Assembly: GCA_021798485.1 (NCBI GenBank)
Contig: JAJZGK010000005.1
Span: forward strand, 6,669 to 40,719
From: Pseudomonadota bacterium
GTDB taxonomy: Bacteria > Pseudomonadota > Alphaproteobacteria > Rhodospirillales > Magnetospirillaceae
DNA length: 34,051 bases
Reading direction: 5' to 3'
The notes under the pieces: model-generated
Told to the model about the DNA's origin: nothing
Database searches by the model: none
The model's input: the letters and a program-made list of their open reading frames with translations, nothing else
Part shown: positions 8,368 to 17,012 of the stretch, one piece after another
How positions within the stretch are numbered: the first letter of the stretch is position 1
Layout: each line of letters starts with the position of its first letter
Made by a program: the position numbers and the translations under genes

Positions 8368-9315
8368 TCAGGGCGCCGGGCGGCACACCCGGTTGCGCCC
8401 CAGGCGCTTGGCGTCGCACAAGGCCGCGCCGGCCCGCCGCAGCAACTCGGCCACGCCATCCTCTTGCGCCGCCAGACAGGCCACGCCGAAGCTGGCGGTG
8501 ATCCGCACAGAGCCGCCGCCGGGGCCGGGCACCGAGGAATCGGCGATGGCCTGGCGCAGACTTTCGGCCACCATGCCGGCCCGCGCGCCTTCGGTGGCCG
8601 GCAAAAGAACGGCGAACTCGCCGCCGCCCAAGCGCCCGACGGTATCGGTCTTGCGCAGAGTGGCCTCCAGGCAGCGGGCCACGCGGCAGAGCGCCGCATC
8701 CCCCGTCTGGGGGCCGAACGCATCGTTGAACCGTCGGAACCCATCGAGATCCGCCAGAATCAGCGACAGCGCGCCGCCATGGCGGCGCACCCGCCGCCTC
8801 TCGCCTTCCGCCGCCTCGAGAAAGGCGCGCCGGGTGCGAAGGCCGGTCAAAGGGTCGCTGGCCGAGAGCTGGCGCACCGTCTCTTCCAGGCGGCGGTATC
8901 CGCTGAGATCGGTGAAGGTGCCGGCCAGCACGGCGGGCAGGCCGGCGGCGCTCCGCCGCAGCACCGCCCCGCGCATCAGCACCGGGCGATAGCCGCCCGC
9001 CGCCGCAAGCCGATGTTCGGATCTGAACGTGTCCCGTTCGCCGGCGCAAAACGCGGCGATCTCGGCGGCCACCGCCTCGCGGTCGTCCGGATGAATGCGC
9101 TCGCGCCATAAAAGTCCGGCCGCCCCCCGGTCCTCCCCGGCAAAGCCGCAGTCTTGCAGCCAGCAGCGGGAACAGGCCATCAGGCCGCTGTCCAGATCCC
9201 ATGCCCAGGCGCCGTCGCCCGCCGCTTCCAAGGCCGCCCACCAGTCGCCGCCCGGATGCGCCAGCGAGGTCAGCGCCGCCGGATCGGCATCAACCAGAAG
9301 AGTTCTTGGCGGCAT
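8368..9315 (-). CDS. PAS-GGDEF protein with degenerate active site (GGGEF) and intact I-site
   Basis: This is a 315-aa cytoplasmic signalling protein. Residues 1-22 (RTLLVDADPAALTSL) look like the start of a receiver domain but stop there. A PAS domain follows at about 25-140 (GAWAWDLDSG, IHPDDREA). The GGDEF domain (about 150-312) has DPLTGL (154-159), DLDGFRRFND (189-198) and the inhibitory I-site RKTD (221-224). The signature loop is GGGEF (230-234) where GGDEF/GGEEF is expected: the metal-binding third residue is Gly (codon GGC, one base from GAC). Cyclase activity is therefore doubtful, and a c-di-GMP receptor role through the I-site is plausible. The start follows a GGGGAGG ribosome site. 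It lies 69 bp downstream of the hemerythrin gene, probably in the same operon. Confidence 0.93.
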   Translation of the reverse strand: MPPRTLLVDADPAALTSLAHPGGDWWAALEAAGDGAWAWDLDSGLMACSRCWLQDCGFAGEDRGAAGLLWRERIHPDDREAVAAEIAAFCAGERDTFRSEHRLAAAGGYRPVLMRGAVLRRSAAGLPAVLAGTFTDLSGYRRLEETVRQLSASDPLTGLRTRRAFLEAAEGERRRVRRHGGALSLILADLDGFRRFNDAFGPQTGDAALCRVARCLEATLRKTDTVGRLGGGEFAVLLPATEGARAGMVAESLRQAIADSSVPGPGGGSVRITASFGVACLAAQEDGVAELLRRAGAALCDAKRLGRNRVCRPAP

Positions 9316-9384
9316 TCTCCGCCTCCCCTACCGCGTTCCCCCGCCTGATCAGGTATCAGCCCCGCCGGCACAGGTAAAGCGCTT

Positions 9385-10851
9385 TCAGGATGCGCCGTTC
9401 CGGCCCTTCAGATAAAGGCGCAACTGTTCCATTTCGGCCTGCCAGTCCGCCTCCTGGCGCTCCTCCTCGGCACGGATGCCGGGATGGCCGCGCACCTGGC
9501 GCAGATAGCGCACGGTATAAGGCAGATGCAGTTCCCGCTCCGCCTCGTTATGGCCGACATTGTGGGTGAAGCGCTCCAGGAACAGGCTGGAGATGCGGGG
9601 AAACATGCGATGGCAGGCCAGCACCAGAAAATCGCCCCACTGCTCGGGAAATTTCTCGAAGGCCGCCAGCAGATTGTCGCGCAGGGCGCCCGCCCGCGCC
9701 TTGTCCTGAAAAATGCGCGGATCCTTTTCCTGCTCGTAAATATCCTCCACGATGTCCCAGCAGCGGTTGAGCTGGCCCCACCAGTCGGTCACCGTATCCA
9801 GCAGCGAGGTGAAAAGATCGATCTCGCGGTTGCCGATGCGCGGCAGATCATAGGCGGCGGCATCCGAGGGTTCCAGCAGCGCCCGCAGGGTGCGGGTTTC
9901 CTCCTTCACCTGCCAGATGCGGGTGCCGTCGGGCTTCTTGCCCGGCAGCAGGCGCAGATCATCCCAGGCGGAACGCCAGCAGGCCAGGATGTGCTCTTTC
10001 AGGATCGGCGTCAGCATATCCCAGAAATTATCGGTATCGAGCCCCGCGCAGTCGATATTGGTCGACATCATCTTGATCTGCCGGCTGGAGACGATGGTCG
10101 GCAAAATCAGCTGCGCCACGGCGGCGTGGAATTTGCCGGCGAATTCGGCCGAGGCCAGAAACGGCGGCGGCAGGGCGCGCCGCACCTGCGGATTGCCGCG
10201 CTGGAAAAACACCAGCACCCGCTCGATCCGATGGCGGATGGCGGCCCGGCACAGATCCTCGAAACAGGTGAACCCGCCTTCCGGCGGCGGCAGCTCCGGC
10301 ACCTCGCAGGAAAACGGCTGCAGCAGATGCGCCAGTTCGGGCGGCAGGTCGTAGACCACGTCGGTGGTTTTTTGCACCTCCACCTGGCGCGACAGCACCT
10401 CGCGCGGGGCCACCGGCGCCGCTCCGGGCGCAACGGCGATGCGCATGCGCTTGCCGGTCAGGGCCTTCAGCTGCAGATCCTCGCCCAGCACATGCTCGGC
10501 CAGCCAGCGCCGCAGCATGTCGCGCAGGGCCGCCAGATGCGGTAACCGGGCCGGCCCCTCGCCGGCGCTCAAATAGGCCCGCCACAGCTGGCGGGCCTCA
10601 TCGGTCATGGCCTGATGCAGGCGCTTATGGCGCTCGTAGCCGGAAAACCCCGAGGACAGCATGAAAACTTCTTCGCGCTGAAAATGGGTCTGGGCGTAAT
10701 CGGCCACCAGTTCGAACAGCCGCGCCCCCACTTCCAGGGCCTGTTCGCCCACGGCTTTCTCACTGGCGTTCAGCAGCGAAACCAGCTTCTTGTGGTCCGC
10801 ATCCAGTTCAGCCACTCCAATGGCCATGGCATCGCGCCAGACAATAGGCAT
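9385..10851 (-). CDS. Bacteriohemerythrin-domain protein with large uncharacterised C-terminal region
   Basis: This is a 488-aa protein. Residues 1-130 are a hemerythrin four-helix domain with the full set of di-iron ligands: His20 (DADHKKL), His56 and Glu60 (HFQRE), His75 and His79 (HKRLH), His120 and Asp125 (HVLGED). Such domains bind O2 reversibly. Residues about 150-488 form a mostly helical, soluble region that I do not recognise, with segments such as CFEDLCRAAIRHRIERVLVFF, MMSTNIDCAGLDTDNFWDML and CWDIVEDIYEQEKDPRIF. No membrane helices or GGDEF, EAL, methyl-accepting or kinase motifs are seen. Single-domain bacteriohemerythrins are about 130-200 aa, so the extra 350 residues are unusual. 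The gene probably heads an operon with the downstream PAS-GGDEF gene, suggesting oxygen sensing linked to c-di-GMP. Confidence 0.93.
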   Translation of the reverse strand: MPIVWRDAMAIGVAELDADHKKLVSLLNASEKAVGEQALEVGARLFELVADYAQTHFQREEVFMLSSGFSGYERHKRLHQAMTDEARQLWRAYLSAGEGPARLPHLAALRDMLRRWLAEHVLGEDLQLKALTGKRMRIAVAPGAAPVAPREVLSRQVEVQKTTDVVYDLPPELAHLLQPFSCEVPELPPPEGGFTCFEDLCRAAIRHRIERVLVFFQRGNPQVRRALPPPFLASAEFAGKFHAAVAQLILPTIVSSRQIKMMSTNIDCAGLDTDNFWDMLTPILKEHILACWRSAWDDLRLLPGKKPDGTRIWQVKEETRTLRALLEPSDAAAYDLPRIGNREIDLFTSLLDTVTDWWGQLNRCWDIVEDIYEQEKDPRIFQDKARAGALRDNLLAAFEKFPEQWGDFLVLACHRMFPRISSLFLERFTHNVGHNEAERELHLPYTVRYLRQVRGHPGIRAEEERQEADWQAEMEQLRLYLKGRNGAS

Positions 10852-10930
10852 CGCGTGTTATCCGCTCCCGTTCGGGTGAGCCAACCCAGCCCTGTTTTTT
10901 TCAAGCGCGCCCAGCCGCGCACCTGTCCTT

Positions 10931-10944
10931 TATATCCATATCAA
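10931..10944 (-). promoter_or_regulatory. Possible FNR-like half-conserved box upstream of the hemerythrin gene
   Basis: On the minus strand the sequence reads TTGAT-ATGG-ATATA, compared with the FNR consensus TTGAT-N4-ATCAA. The first half is perfect and the second matches three of five positions. It lies about 80-95 bp before the hemerythrin start and overlaps an AT-rich TATAAA. An oxygen-responsive site would suit the gene product, but one degenerate box is weak evidence. Confidence 0.25.
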
Positions 10945-11030
10945 AAGTTAGTCCAGGGAGAGGGGATTGAAAAGGAGCGAAGAGAAAAAATTAAGTCAAA
11001 TCCCTTTCATTTTGCGCAACCTGAAAAAGA

Positions 11031-11062
11031 AAACGGCCGCCGGATTGCTCCGGCGGCCGTTT
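11031..11062 (-). terminator. Rho-independent terminator of the SphA-like gene
   Basis: AAACGGCCGCCGGA (11031-11044) and TCCGGCGGCCGTTT (11049-11062) form a 14-bp perfect stem with a 4-nt loop. Read on the minus strand it runs into TTTTCTTTTTC, about 20 bp after the stop of the outer-membrane protein gene. Confidence 0.93.
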
Positions 11063-11083
11063 CCCGTTCCTGCCCGAGGGCGA

Positions 11084-12043
11084 TTAGAACGGAGCGACCA
11101 GACGAACGTTTAACATTTCGCCCGCCACATCGTTCTCGGTGTAGATGTTGTGGCTGTACTCACCCACGATGCTGATGCCACCAAACTGGTAGCCCAGGAT
11201 CGGACCGGCGCCATAGCTCTGCGCCTTACAGCCGTTGCTCTTGCCGCAACCCGCGTAGTCCGCGCCCTGACCACTGTCGTTGTTGATCTGGTTCAAGCTG
11301 AAGCCACCCACACCGAACGTCCACTTGCCAATGGTCTTGGTGACGGTGTAATCGCCGGTGATTTCCTGACCCGACGTGTAGCTATAGCCACCCACAATGT
11401 TCGTATTGGGATTCTTGACCTGATAGCTGCTGTCGGCAAAGTTGTAGACATATTGCATGTCGGCCGACACATTCCAGCCGTCATGCAGCCAGCTGATGCC
11501 GAAATCAGGCTCCACCGACCAGTAGCCGTTGCCGGCACCCACACCGCCGCCGTTGGGCGGGCTGTTGGGCGACGAGCTGGCGTCGTCCATATAAATGGTC
11601 AGGCCGGTCTTGACATGCAGATCGTTCGGCAGGCTCCAGGACAGGATGCCGGGGACCAGGATGGTATTGAAGGTGCCCCAGTGAGCATTGTTGCTCAGAC
11701 CGGCATTATTAGCCGATTTGAAGTTGGTGTAGTCGCCGGCCTGGGCAATGGCCATGGCGTAGTCGGCGCCCAGAACCTTGATGCCGGGGTTCCACAGCAC
11801 GATCGGAATTTCGATCAGGGCGTCCAGATGCGCACCGGTCTTGTGGCCCGAGGAGTTGTACTGGGAATAGCCGGCCCAGTAGTTGTCCAGAATGCCGTAG
11901 ACGCCGGGCGGCGGCAGGGCGCCGGCGGCCAGACCTTCGTCCACGCCACGCAGATGGGGATCCCACAGTTCTTCGGCGCTGGCGGAGCCGGCGGCGATGG
12001 CAACACCCAGAGCGGCCAAAGCGACACAAGTCAGCTTCTTCAT
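11084..12043 (-). CDS. Outer-membrane protein, SphA / MetA (meta-pathway phenol degradation-like) family
   Basis: This is a 319-aa exported protein. The signal peptide is clear: MKK, a hydrophobic stretch, then SASA-EE at about residues 18-24. The mature part is rich in Gly, Tyr, Asn and alternating hydrophobic residues (WAGYSQYNSS, DFGISWLHDGWNVSADMQYVYNF, TFGVGGFSLNQI, GYQFGGISIVGEYSHNIY) and ends in Phe, as expected for an outer-membrane beta-barrel. The overall pattern resembles the SphA/MetA-type transporter family linked to aromatic compound uptake; the substrate is not known here, and no catabolic genes are adjacent. The ATG at 12043 is used because GGGAGGA lies about 8 bases upstream. 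It is monocistronic, with a strong terminator. Two cysteines about ten residues apart (CGKSNGC) may form a loop disulfide. Confidence 0.9.
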   Translation of the reverse strand: MKKLTCVALAALGVAIAAGSASAEELWDPHLRGVDEGLAAGALPPPGVYGILDNYWAGYSQYNSSGHKTGAHLDALIEIPIVLWNPGIKVLGADYAMAIAQAGDYTNFKSANNAGLSNNAHWGTFNTILVPGILSWSLPNDLHVKTGLTIYMDDASSSPNSPPNGGGVGAGNGYWSVEPDFGISWLHDGWNVSADMQYVYNFADSSYQVKNPNTNIVGGYSYTSGQEITGDYTVTKTIGKWTFGVGGFSLNQINNDSGQGADYAGCGKSNGCKAQSYGAGPILGYQFGGISIVGEYSHNIYTENDVAGEMLNVRLVAPF

Positions 12044-12061
12044 CAAAATTCCTCCCAGTTC

Positions 12062-12150
12062 ATGCGCTCACCCCTTGAGCGCATTTCGTTTGCCCGCCAT
12101 TGACGGGCGGTTGACGAAACCGATTATGACTTTTCGCACAGGCTTGACCA
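12062..12150 (-). promoter_or_regulatory. Promoter and leader hairpin region of the SphA-like gene
   Basis: On the minus strand, -10 CATAAT (12123-12128) and -35 TGGTCA (12145-12150) are 16 bp apart. In the predicted leader, ATGCGCTCA/TGAGCGCAT (12062-12070/12076-12084) is a 9-bp perfect hairpin about 20 bp before the start codon, close to the ribosome site. Two TTGACG direct repeats lie at about 12103-12120, and a GTTGC-N6-GCAAC dyad lies farther upstream near 12202. These are possible regulator sites, unassigned. Confidence 0.4.
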
Positions 12151-12299
12151 GCGCTGACTCGGTCTTCCGGCGGCCGCATCACCATTTTGTGACAGCCTGT
12201 TGCAAAATCGCAACGCACCCATGCAGTTTCGCATGCCTTAAGCATCAGGAGTGGAGAAGCCGCCGGGAAATCCGCCATATGGTGAATTTCGATTCACAT

Positions 12300-12660
12300 T
12301 TGTGACGCCCTGCCCCGCACAGAACGCGGTTCTTGGAGATCAGGGCCGCAAGGACGAGGGAACGCCTCCCGGCTTCTGACCCTCGGCAAGGTTTTAAGAG
12401 CAACACGGATGAACAGAGAGGCCGCTGGCGCGGCCACCGATGATGCGGATGAAGAAAAAATCCATCCGCGTTCATCTGGGGCTGTCGGCGTTCGTCGGCG
12501 TTCCCCCCCGTCCGGCCGCGCCACCGCGCCGATGACAACCTGCCCACGGCGCTCTGGTCTGGAGGTCCGATATTTAAGCGTTTTCACAGAAAAAGAGCGT
12601 AAGCCGGCAGCGTTTCCGGCGTATAAGCCTGAACGCCCCCATGCCCATACGGACCCTGTC
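12300..12660. other. Non-coding region upstream of the efflux operon
   Basis: No gene could be supported here. The stretch contains the inverted-repeat element at 12406-12480. Its translated frames give the NADERR.../MNADGFF-type peptide familiar from spurious ORFs over dispersed repeats in many bacteria. The 12570-12630 part is AT-richer and should contain the mdtABC promoter, but no -35/-10 pair stands out. Confidence 0.6.
12406..12480. repeat. Inverted-repeat intergenic element (NADERR-type dispersed repeat)
   Basis: Nested complementarity: outer GATGAAC (12408-12414) with GTTCATC (12470-12476), inner GCGGATG (12445-12451) with CATCCGC (12463-12469), and a side hairpin GGCCGC-TGGC-GCGGCC (12420-12435). 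The GGATGAAC...CATCCGCGTTCATCTG wording is like a family of dispersed extragenic repeats that I recall from many genomes. A genome-wide copy number is needed to confirm the family. Confidence 0.55.
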
Positions 12661-13863
12661 ATGACCTCCGCTCCGCCCGCCGCCGCGTTCTCCCGTCTGC
12701 GTCTGATCCTGCCCCTGGCCGTCGTCGCCGCCCTGGGCGCCGGGGTTTATGCGCTGACCCATTCCAGCGGCAAGGAAAGCGGACGCCCCCACTTCGGCGG
12801 CGGCACCACGCCGGTGGTGGTGGCCACCGCCGAACGCGGCGACATTCCCCAGGTGCTGAACGAGCTCGGCACCGTCACGCCGCTGGCCACGGTCACGGTG
12901 AAAACCCAGATCGCCGGGCAGCTCACCCGCATCGCCTTCAAGGAAGGGCAGAGCGTGAAGGCCGGCGATTTCCTGGCCCAGATCGATCCCCGCCCCTATC
13001 AGGCCCAGTTGGAACAGTATCGCGGCCAGCTGGCCAAGGATCAGGCGCTGCTGCGCGAGGCCCGCCTCGATCTGACCCGCTATCAGACCCTGGTGGCCCA
13101 GGACTCCATCGCCCGCCAGCAGCTCGACACCCAGCGTTCGCTGGTGGATCAGTATCTGGGCGCCGTGGCCACCGATCAGGCCCAGGTGGATACCGCCCGC
13201 CTCAATCTCGTCTACTGCCACATCACCGCCCCGGTTTCGGGCCGGGTGGGGCTGCGGCAGGTGGACCAGGGCAATTATGTGCAGACCAGCGACAGCAACG
13301 GCATCGTGGTGATCACCCAGGAGCAGCCCATCAGCGTGGTCTTCACCCTGCCCGAGGACGATCTGCCGGCGGTGACGCGGCGCCTGCGCGCCGGGGCCAG
13401 GCTGGCGGTGGAGGCCTTCGACCGCGCCCAGAGCGTGAAACTGGCCGACGGCACCCTGGACACCCTGGACAACCAGATCGACAGCACCACCGGCACCGTC
13501 AAGCTGCGCGCCCTGTTCGGCAACAGCGAGGAAGCCCTGTTCCCGCAGCAGTTCGTCAATGTGGTGCTGCATCTCGACACCCTGGAAGGCGTCACCGTCA
13601 TCCCCGCCGCCGGCGTGCAGCGCGGCGTGGACGGCACCTTCGTTTATGTGGTGAAGGCCGACGAGACCGTGACCATGCGCCCCGTTACCCTGGGCCCGGC
13701 GGCGGGCGAGCGGGTGGCGGTGCTGAAAGGCCTGACCCCCGGCGAGCGGCTGGTGGTGGACGGCACCGACCGCCTGCGCGAGGGCAGCAAGGTGGCCCCC
13801 CATCCCTTGAGCGAGGATCTGCCCGCCGCCAAACCGGCGGCGGCCGCCGCCCCCCACCATTAA
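12661..13863 (+). CDS. mdtA: RND efflux periplasmic adaptor (membrane fusion protein), MdtA type
   Basis: This adaptor links the inner-membrane RND pump to an outer-membrane channel. The protein is 400 aa. An N-terminal membrane anchor lies at about residues 12-33. It is followed by the barrel-sandwich/lipoyl motif (GTVTPLATVTVKTQIAGQL and EGQSVKAGDFLAQIDPRPY). Next come a helical hairpin (about 115-185), the return lipoyl strand ITAPVSGRVGLRQVDQGNYV, and the beta-barrel and membrane-proximal domains. The tail is rich in Ala/Pro and ends HH. The ATG at 12661 is the only reasonable start, although its ribosome site is weak; the frame is open upstream but starts inside repeat-like DNA. It is followed by mdtB, mdtC and an outer-membrane factor. 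Homologues export bile salts, novobiocin or flavonoids; the substrate here is unknown. Confidence 0.93.
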   Translation: MTSAPPAAAFSRLRLILPLAVVAALGAGVYALTHSSGKESGRPHFGGGTTPVVVATAERGDIPQVLNELGTVTPLATVTVKTQIAGQLTRIAFKEGQSVKAGDFLAQIDPRPYQAQLEQYRGQLAKDQALLREARLDLTRYQTLVAQDSIARQQLDTQRSLVDQYLGAVATDQAQVDTARLNLVYCHITAPVSGRVGLRQVDQGNYVQTSDSNGIVVITQEQPISVVFTLPEDDLPAVTRRLRAGARLAVEAFDRAQSVKLADGTLDTLDNQIDSTTGTVKLRALFGNSEEALFPQQFVNVVLHLDTLEGVTVIPAAGVQRGVDGTFVYVVKADETVTMRPVTLGPAAGERVAVLKGLTPGERLVVDGTDRLREGSKVAPHPLSEDLPAAKPAAAAAPHH

Positions 13864-13903
13864 GGCCCGGTCGTAACCGCCGCCGGCAGGAGCGCGCTCC
13901 GTC

Positions 13904-16900
13904 ATGAACATTTCCCGCCCGTTCGTTCTGCGGCCCATCGCCACCTCGCTGCTGATGGCCTCGATCCTGCTGGTGGGCGCGGTGGCCTTCCGCTTCCTGC
14001 CGCTGTCGGCCCTGCCCGAGGTGGATTACCCCACCATCCAGGTGCAAACCTTCTATCCCGGCGCCAGCCCCGAGGTGATGACCTCGTCGGTGACGGCGCC
14101 GCTGGAACGGCAGTTCGGCGAAATGCCCAGCCTGGCGCAGATGTCCTCCACCAGTTCGGCCGGGGCCTCGCAGATCACCCTGCAGTTCGGCCTCAATCTC
14201 AGCCTGGACGTGGCCGAGCAGGAGGTGCAGGCCGCCATCAACGCCGCCGGCAATCTGCTGCCCTCGGATCTGCCGGCGCCGCCCATCTACGCCAAGGTCA
14301 ACCCCGCCGACGCGCCGGTGCTGACCCTGGCCGTCACCGCCAGATCCATGCCGCTGCCCCAGGTGGAGGATCTGGCCGACACCCGCCTGGCCCAGAAGAT
14401 CTCGCAGCTGCCCGGCGTCGGCCTGGTCAGCATCGGCGGCGGCGAACGTCCGGCGGTCCGCATTCAGGCCAATCCGCAGGCCCTGGCCGCCTACGGCCTC
14501 AATATCGACGATCTGCGCACCACCATCGCCAATGCCAACGTCAATATCCCCAAGGGCAGTTTCGACGGCCCCATGCGCTCTTATTCCATCAACGCCAACG
14601 ACCAGCTGAAGGAGGCCAAGGACTACAACGCCATCGTCGTCGCCTACAAGAACGGGGCGCCGGTGCGGCTTTCCGACGTGGCCCGGGTGGTGGACGGCGC
14701 CGAAAACAGCAAGCTGGCGGCCTGGATGAACGTCACCCCGGCCATCATCCTCAACATCCAGCGCCAGCCCGGCGCCAATGTCATCCAGGTGGTGGATACC
14801 ATCAAAAAGATGCTGCCGGCCATGACCGCCGCCCTGCCGGCCTCGGTCAAGGTGTCGGTGATCGCCGACCGCACCGCCACCATCCGCGCCTCGGTGGCCG
14901 ATGTGGAGTTCGAGCTGGGGCTGGCGGTGGCCCTGGTGGTGCTGGTGATCTTCCTGTTCCTGCGCAACATCCCCGCCACCCTCATCCCCAGCCTGTCGGT
15001 GCCGCTGTCGCTGGTGGGCACCTTCGCGGTGATGTATCTGGCCGGCTTTTCCGTCAACAATCTGTCGCTGATGGCCCTGACCATCGCCACCGGCTTCGTG
15101 GTGGACGACGCCATCGTCATGATCGAGAACATCGCCCGCTTCATCGAGGCCGGCGACAGCCCGTTGCAAGCCACCCTGAAGGGATCGCAGCAGATCGGCT
15201 TCACCATCGTCTCGCTCACCATCTCGCTGATCGCCGTGCTGATCCCGCTGCTGTTCATGGGCGACGTGGTGGGGCGGCTGTTCCGCGAATTCGCCGTCAC
15301 CCTGGCGGTGACCATCCTCATTTCCGCCGTGGTGTCGCTCACCCTGGTGCCCATGCTGTGCGCCAAGCTGCTGCGCCATCACCAGCCGGCCGAGGAGCTG
15401 GCGGTCAACCGCTGGGCGCAGCGCCGCTTCGATGCCCTGATCGCCGCCTACGGCCGCCTGCTGTCCTGGGTGCTGGACCATGCCCGCCTGACCTTAAGCG
15501 TGGCGCTGGCCACCCTGGCCCTGACGGCGGCGCTTTATGTCTGGATCCCCAAGGGCTTCTTCCCGGTGCAGGATACCGGCCTGATCGAGGCGGTGACCGA
15601 AGCGCCGCAATCCATCTCCTTCAAGGCCATGGCCCGGCGCCAGCAGGCCCTGGCCGCCCTGATCATGCAGGACAAGGATGTGGCCGATCTGTCGTCCTAT
15701 ATCGGCGTCGACGGCGCCAACACCACCTTGAACACCGGGCGCATGCTGATCAACCTGGTGCCGCGCGACCGCCGCGCCGCCGACGCCAGCGCCGTCATCC
15801 GCCGCCTGCAGGCCGAAACCGCCGATCTGCCCGGCATCCGCCTTTACATGCAGCCGGTGCAGGATCTGACCCTCGATTCCGCCGTCAGCCGCACCCAGTA
15901 CCAGTTCATGCTGGAAGACGCCGACCCCGCCGAACTGGCGGCCTGGGTGCCGAAGCTGGTGCGCCGCCTGCGCCAGGAGCCGGCCCTGGCCGACGTTTCC
16001 TCCAACGCCCAGGACCAGGGCGAGGCGGTTTATATCGATATCGACCGCGATACCGCCGGCCGCTTCGGCATCACCCCGGCCACGGTGGACAACGCCCTTT
16101 ACGACGCCTTCGGCCAGCGCATCGTCTCCACCATCTTCACCCAGTCGAACCAGTACCGGGTGATCCTGGAGGCCCGCCCCGACCAGCAGGAAACCCTGGC
16201 CAGCCTGGGCAGCCTCTATCTGCCCTCGTCCGGCGGCGGCCAGGTGCCGCTGTCGGCCATCGTCAAGGTCGGCCTGCGCCCGGCGCCGCTGCAGATCAAT
16301 CATCTGGGGCAGTTTCCCGCCGCCTCCGTCTCCTTCAATCTGGCCGCCGGCACCTCGCTGGGCGCGGCGGTGAACGCCATCAAGGTCGCCGAGGCCGAGC
16401 TGGCCCCGCCCGGCAGCCTGATCACCGTGTTCCAGGGCGCCGCCATGGCCTTCCAGTCGTCGCTGGCCAACGAACTGCTGCTGATCCTGGCCGCCGTGGT
16501 CACCATGTACATCGTGCTGGGCGTGCTCTACGAAAGCTACATCCATCCCGTCACCATCCTCTCCACCCTGCCCTCGGCCGGGGTGGGGGCGCTGCTGGCC
16601 CTGATGACCATGCGCATGGATCTCGGCATCATCGGCATTATCGGCATCATTCTGCTGATCGGCATCGTCAAGAAGAACGCCATCATGATGGTGGATTTCG
16701 CCCTTGACGCCGAACGCGGCGAGGGCAAATCCCCGCGCGAGGCCATCTATCAGGCCTGCCTGCTGCGCTTCCGCCCCATTCTGATGACCACCATGGCCGC
16801 CCTGCTGGGGGCCCTGCCGCTGATGCTGGGCAGCGGCACCGGCTCGGAGCTGCGCCGGCCTTTGGGCGTGAGCATCGTCGGCGGCCTCATCGTCAGCCAG

Positions 16901-17011
16901 CTCCTGACCCTGTTCACCACCCCGGTGATCTATCTGGCCTTCGACGCCCTGACCCGCCGCCTGCGCGACCGCCTGGGCGGACGGCGCGATCCCAGCGACG
17001 CCGAGGCGTAA
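13904..17011 (+). CDS. mdtB: RND efflux transporter subunit, MdtB type
   Basis: This is an inner-membrane proton-driven drug exporter, 1,035 aa, a normal full-length RND protein with twelve membrane helices. It starts [17 protein letters not shown] as in the MdtB/MdtC group. The proton-relay aspartates lie in TM4 ([14 protein letters not shown]) and the matching lysine in TM10 ([17 protein letters not shown]). Two large periplasmic porter/docking regions follow TM1 and TM7. In enterobacteria MdtB and MdtC form a heterotrimer (two MdtB, one MdtC), and the same is likely here because two dissimilar RND genes lie head to tail. The start follows mdtA by 40 bp with CAGGAG upstream, and the stop is 1 bp from the mdtC start. 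Confidence 0.95.
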   Translation: MNISRPFVLRPIATSLLMASILLVGAVAFRFLPLSALPEVDYPTIQVQTFYPGASPEVMTSSVTAPLERQFGEMPSLAQMSSTSSAGASQITLQFGLNLSLDVAEQEVQAAINAAGNLLPSDLPAPPIYAKVNPADAPVLTLAVTARSMPLPQVEDLADTRLAQKISQLPGVGLVSIGGGERPAVRIQANPQALAAYGLNIDDLRTTIANANVNIPKGSFDGPMRSYSINANDQLKEAKDYNAIVVAYKNGAPVRLSDVARVVDGAENSKLAAWMNVTPAIILNIQRQPGANVIQVVDTIKKMLPAMTAALPASVKVSVIADRTATIRASVADVEFELGLAVALVVLVIFLFLRNIPATLIPSLSVPLSLVGTFAVMYLAGFSVNNLSLMALTIATGFVVDDAIVMIENIARFIEAGDSPLQATLKGSQQIGFTIVSLTISLIAVLIPLLFMGDVVGRLFREFAVTLAVTILISAVVSLTLVPMLCAKLLRHHQPAEELAVNRWAQRRFDALIAAYGRLLSWVLDHARLTLSVALATLALTAALYVWIPKGFFPVQDTGLIEAVTEAPQSISFKAMARRQQALAALIMQDKDVADLSSYIGVDGANTTLNTGRMLINLVPRDRRAADASAVIRRLQAETADLPGIRLYMQPVQDLTLDSAVSRTQYQFMLEDADPAELAAWVPKLVRRLRQEPALADVSSNAQDQGEAVYIDIDRDTAGRFGITPATVDNALYDAFGQRIVSTIFTQSNQYRVILEARPDQQETLASLGSLYLPSSGGGQVPLSAIVKVGLRPAPLQINHLGQFPAASVSFNLAAGTSLGAAVNAIKVAEAELAPPGSLITVFQGAAMAFQSSLANELLLILAAVVTMYIVLGVLYESYIHPVTILSTLPSAGVGALLALMTMRMDLGIIGIIGIILLIGIVKKNAIMMVDFALDAERGEGKSPREAIYQACLLRFRPILMTTMAALLGALPLMLGSGTGSELRRPLGVSIVGGLIVSQLLTLFTTPVIYLAFDALTRRLRDRLGGRRDPSDAEA

Positions 17012-17012
17012 C

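Noticed and set aside
12190-12245. Sigma-54 promoter (GG-N10-GC) for the SphA-like gene
   Set aside because: The only GGC...TGC pair seen on the minus strand has 11 instead of 10 intervening bases and lacks the rest of the consensus.
12245-12547. Minus-strand open frame with NADERRQPQMNADGFF
   Set aside because: It translates across the nested inverted repeat and resembles spurious ORFs over dispersed repeats; no ribosome site.
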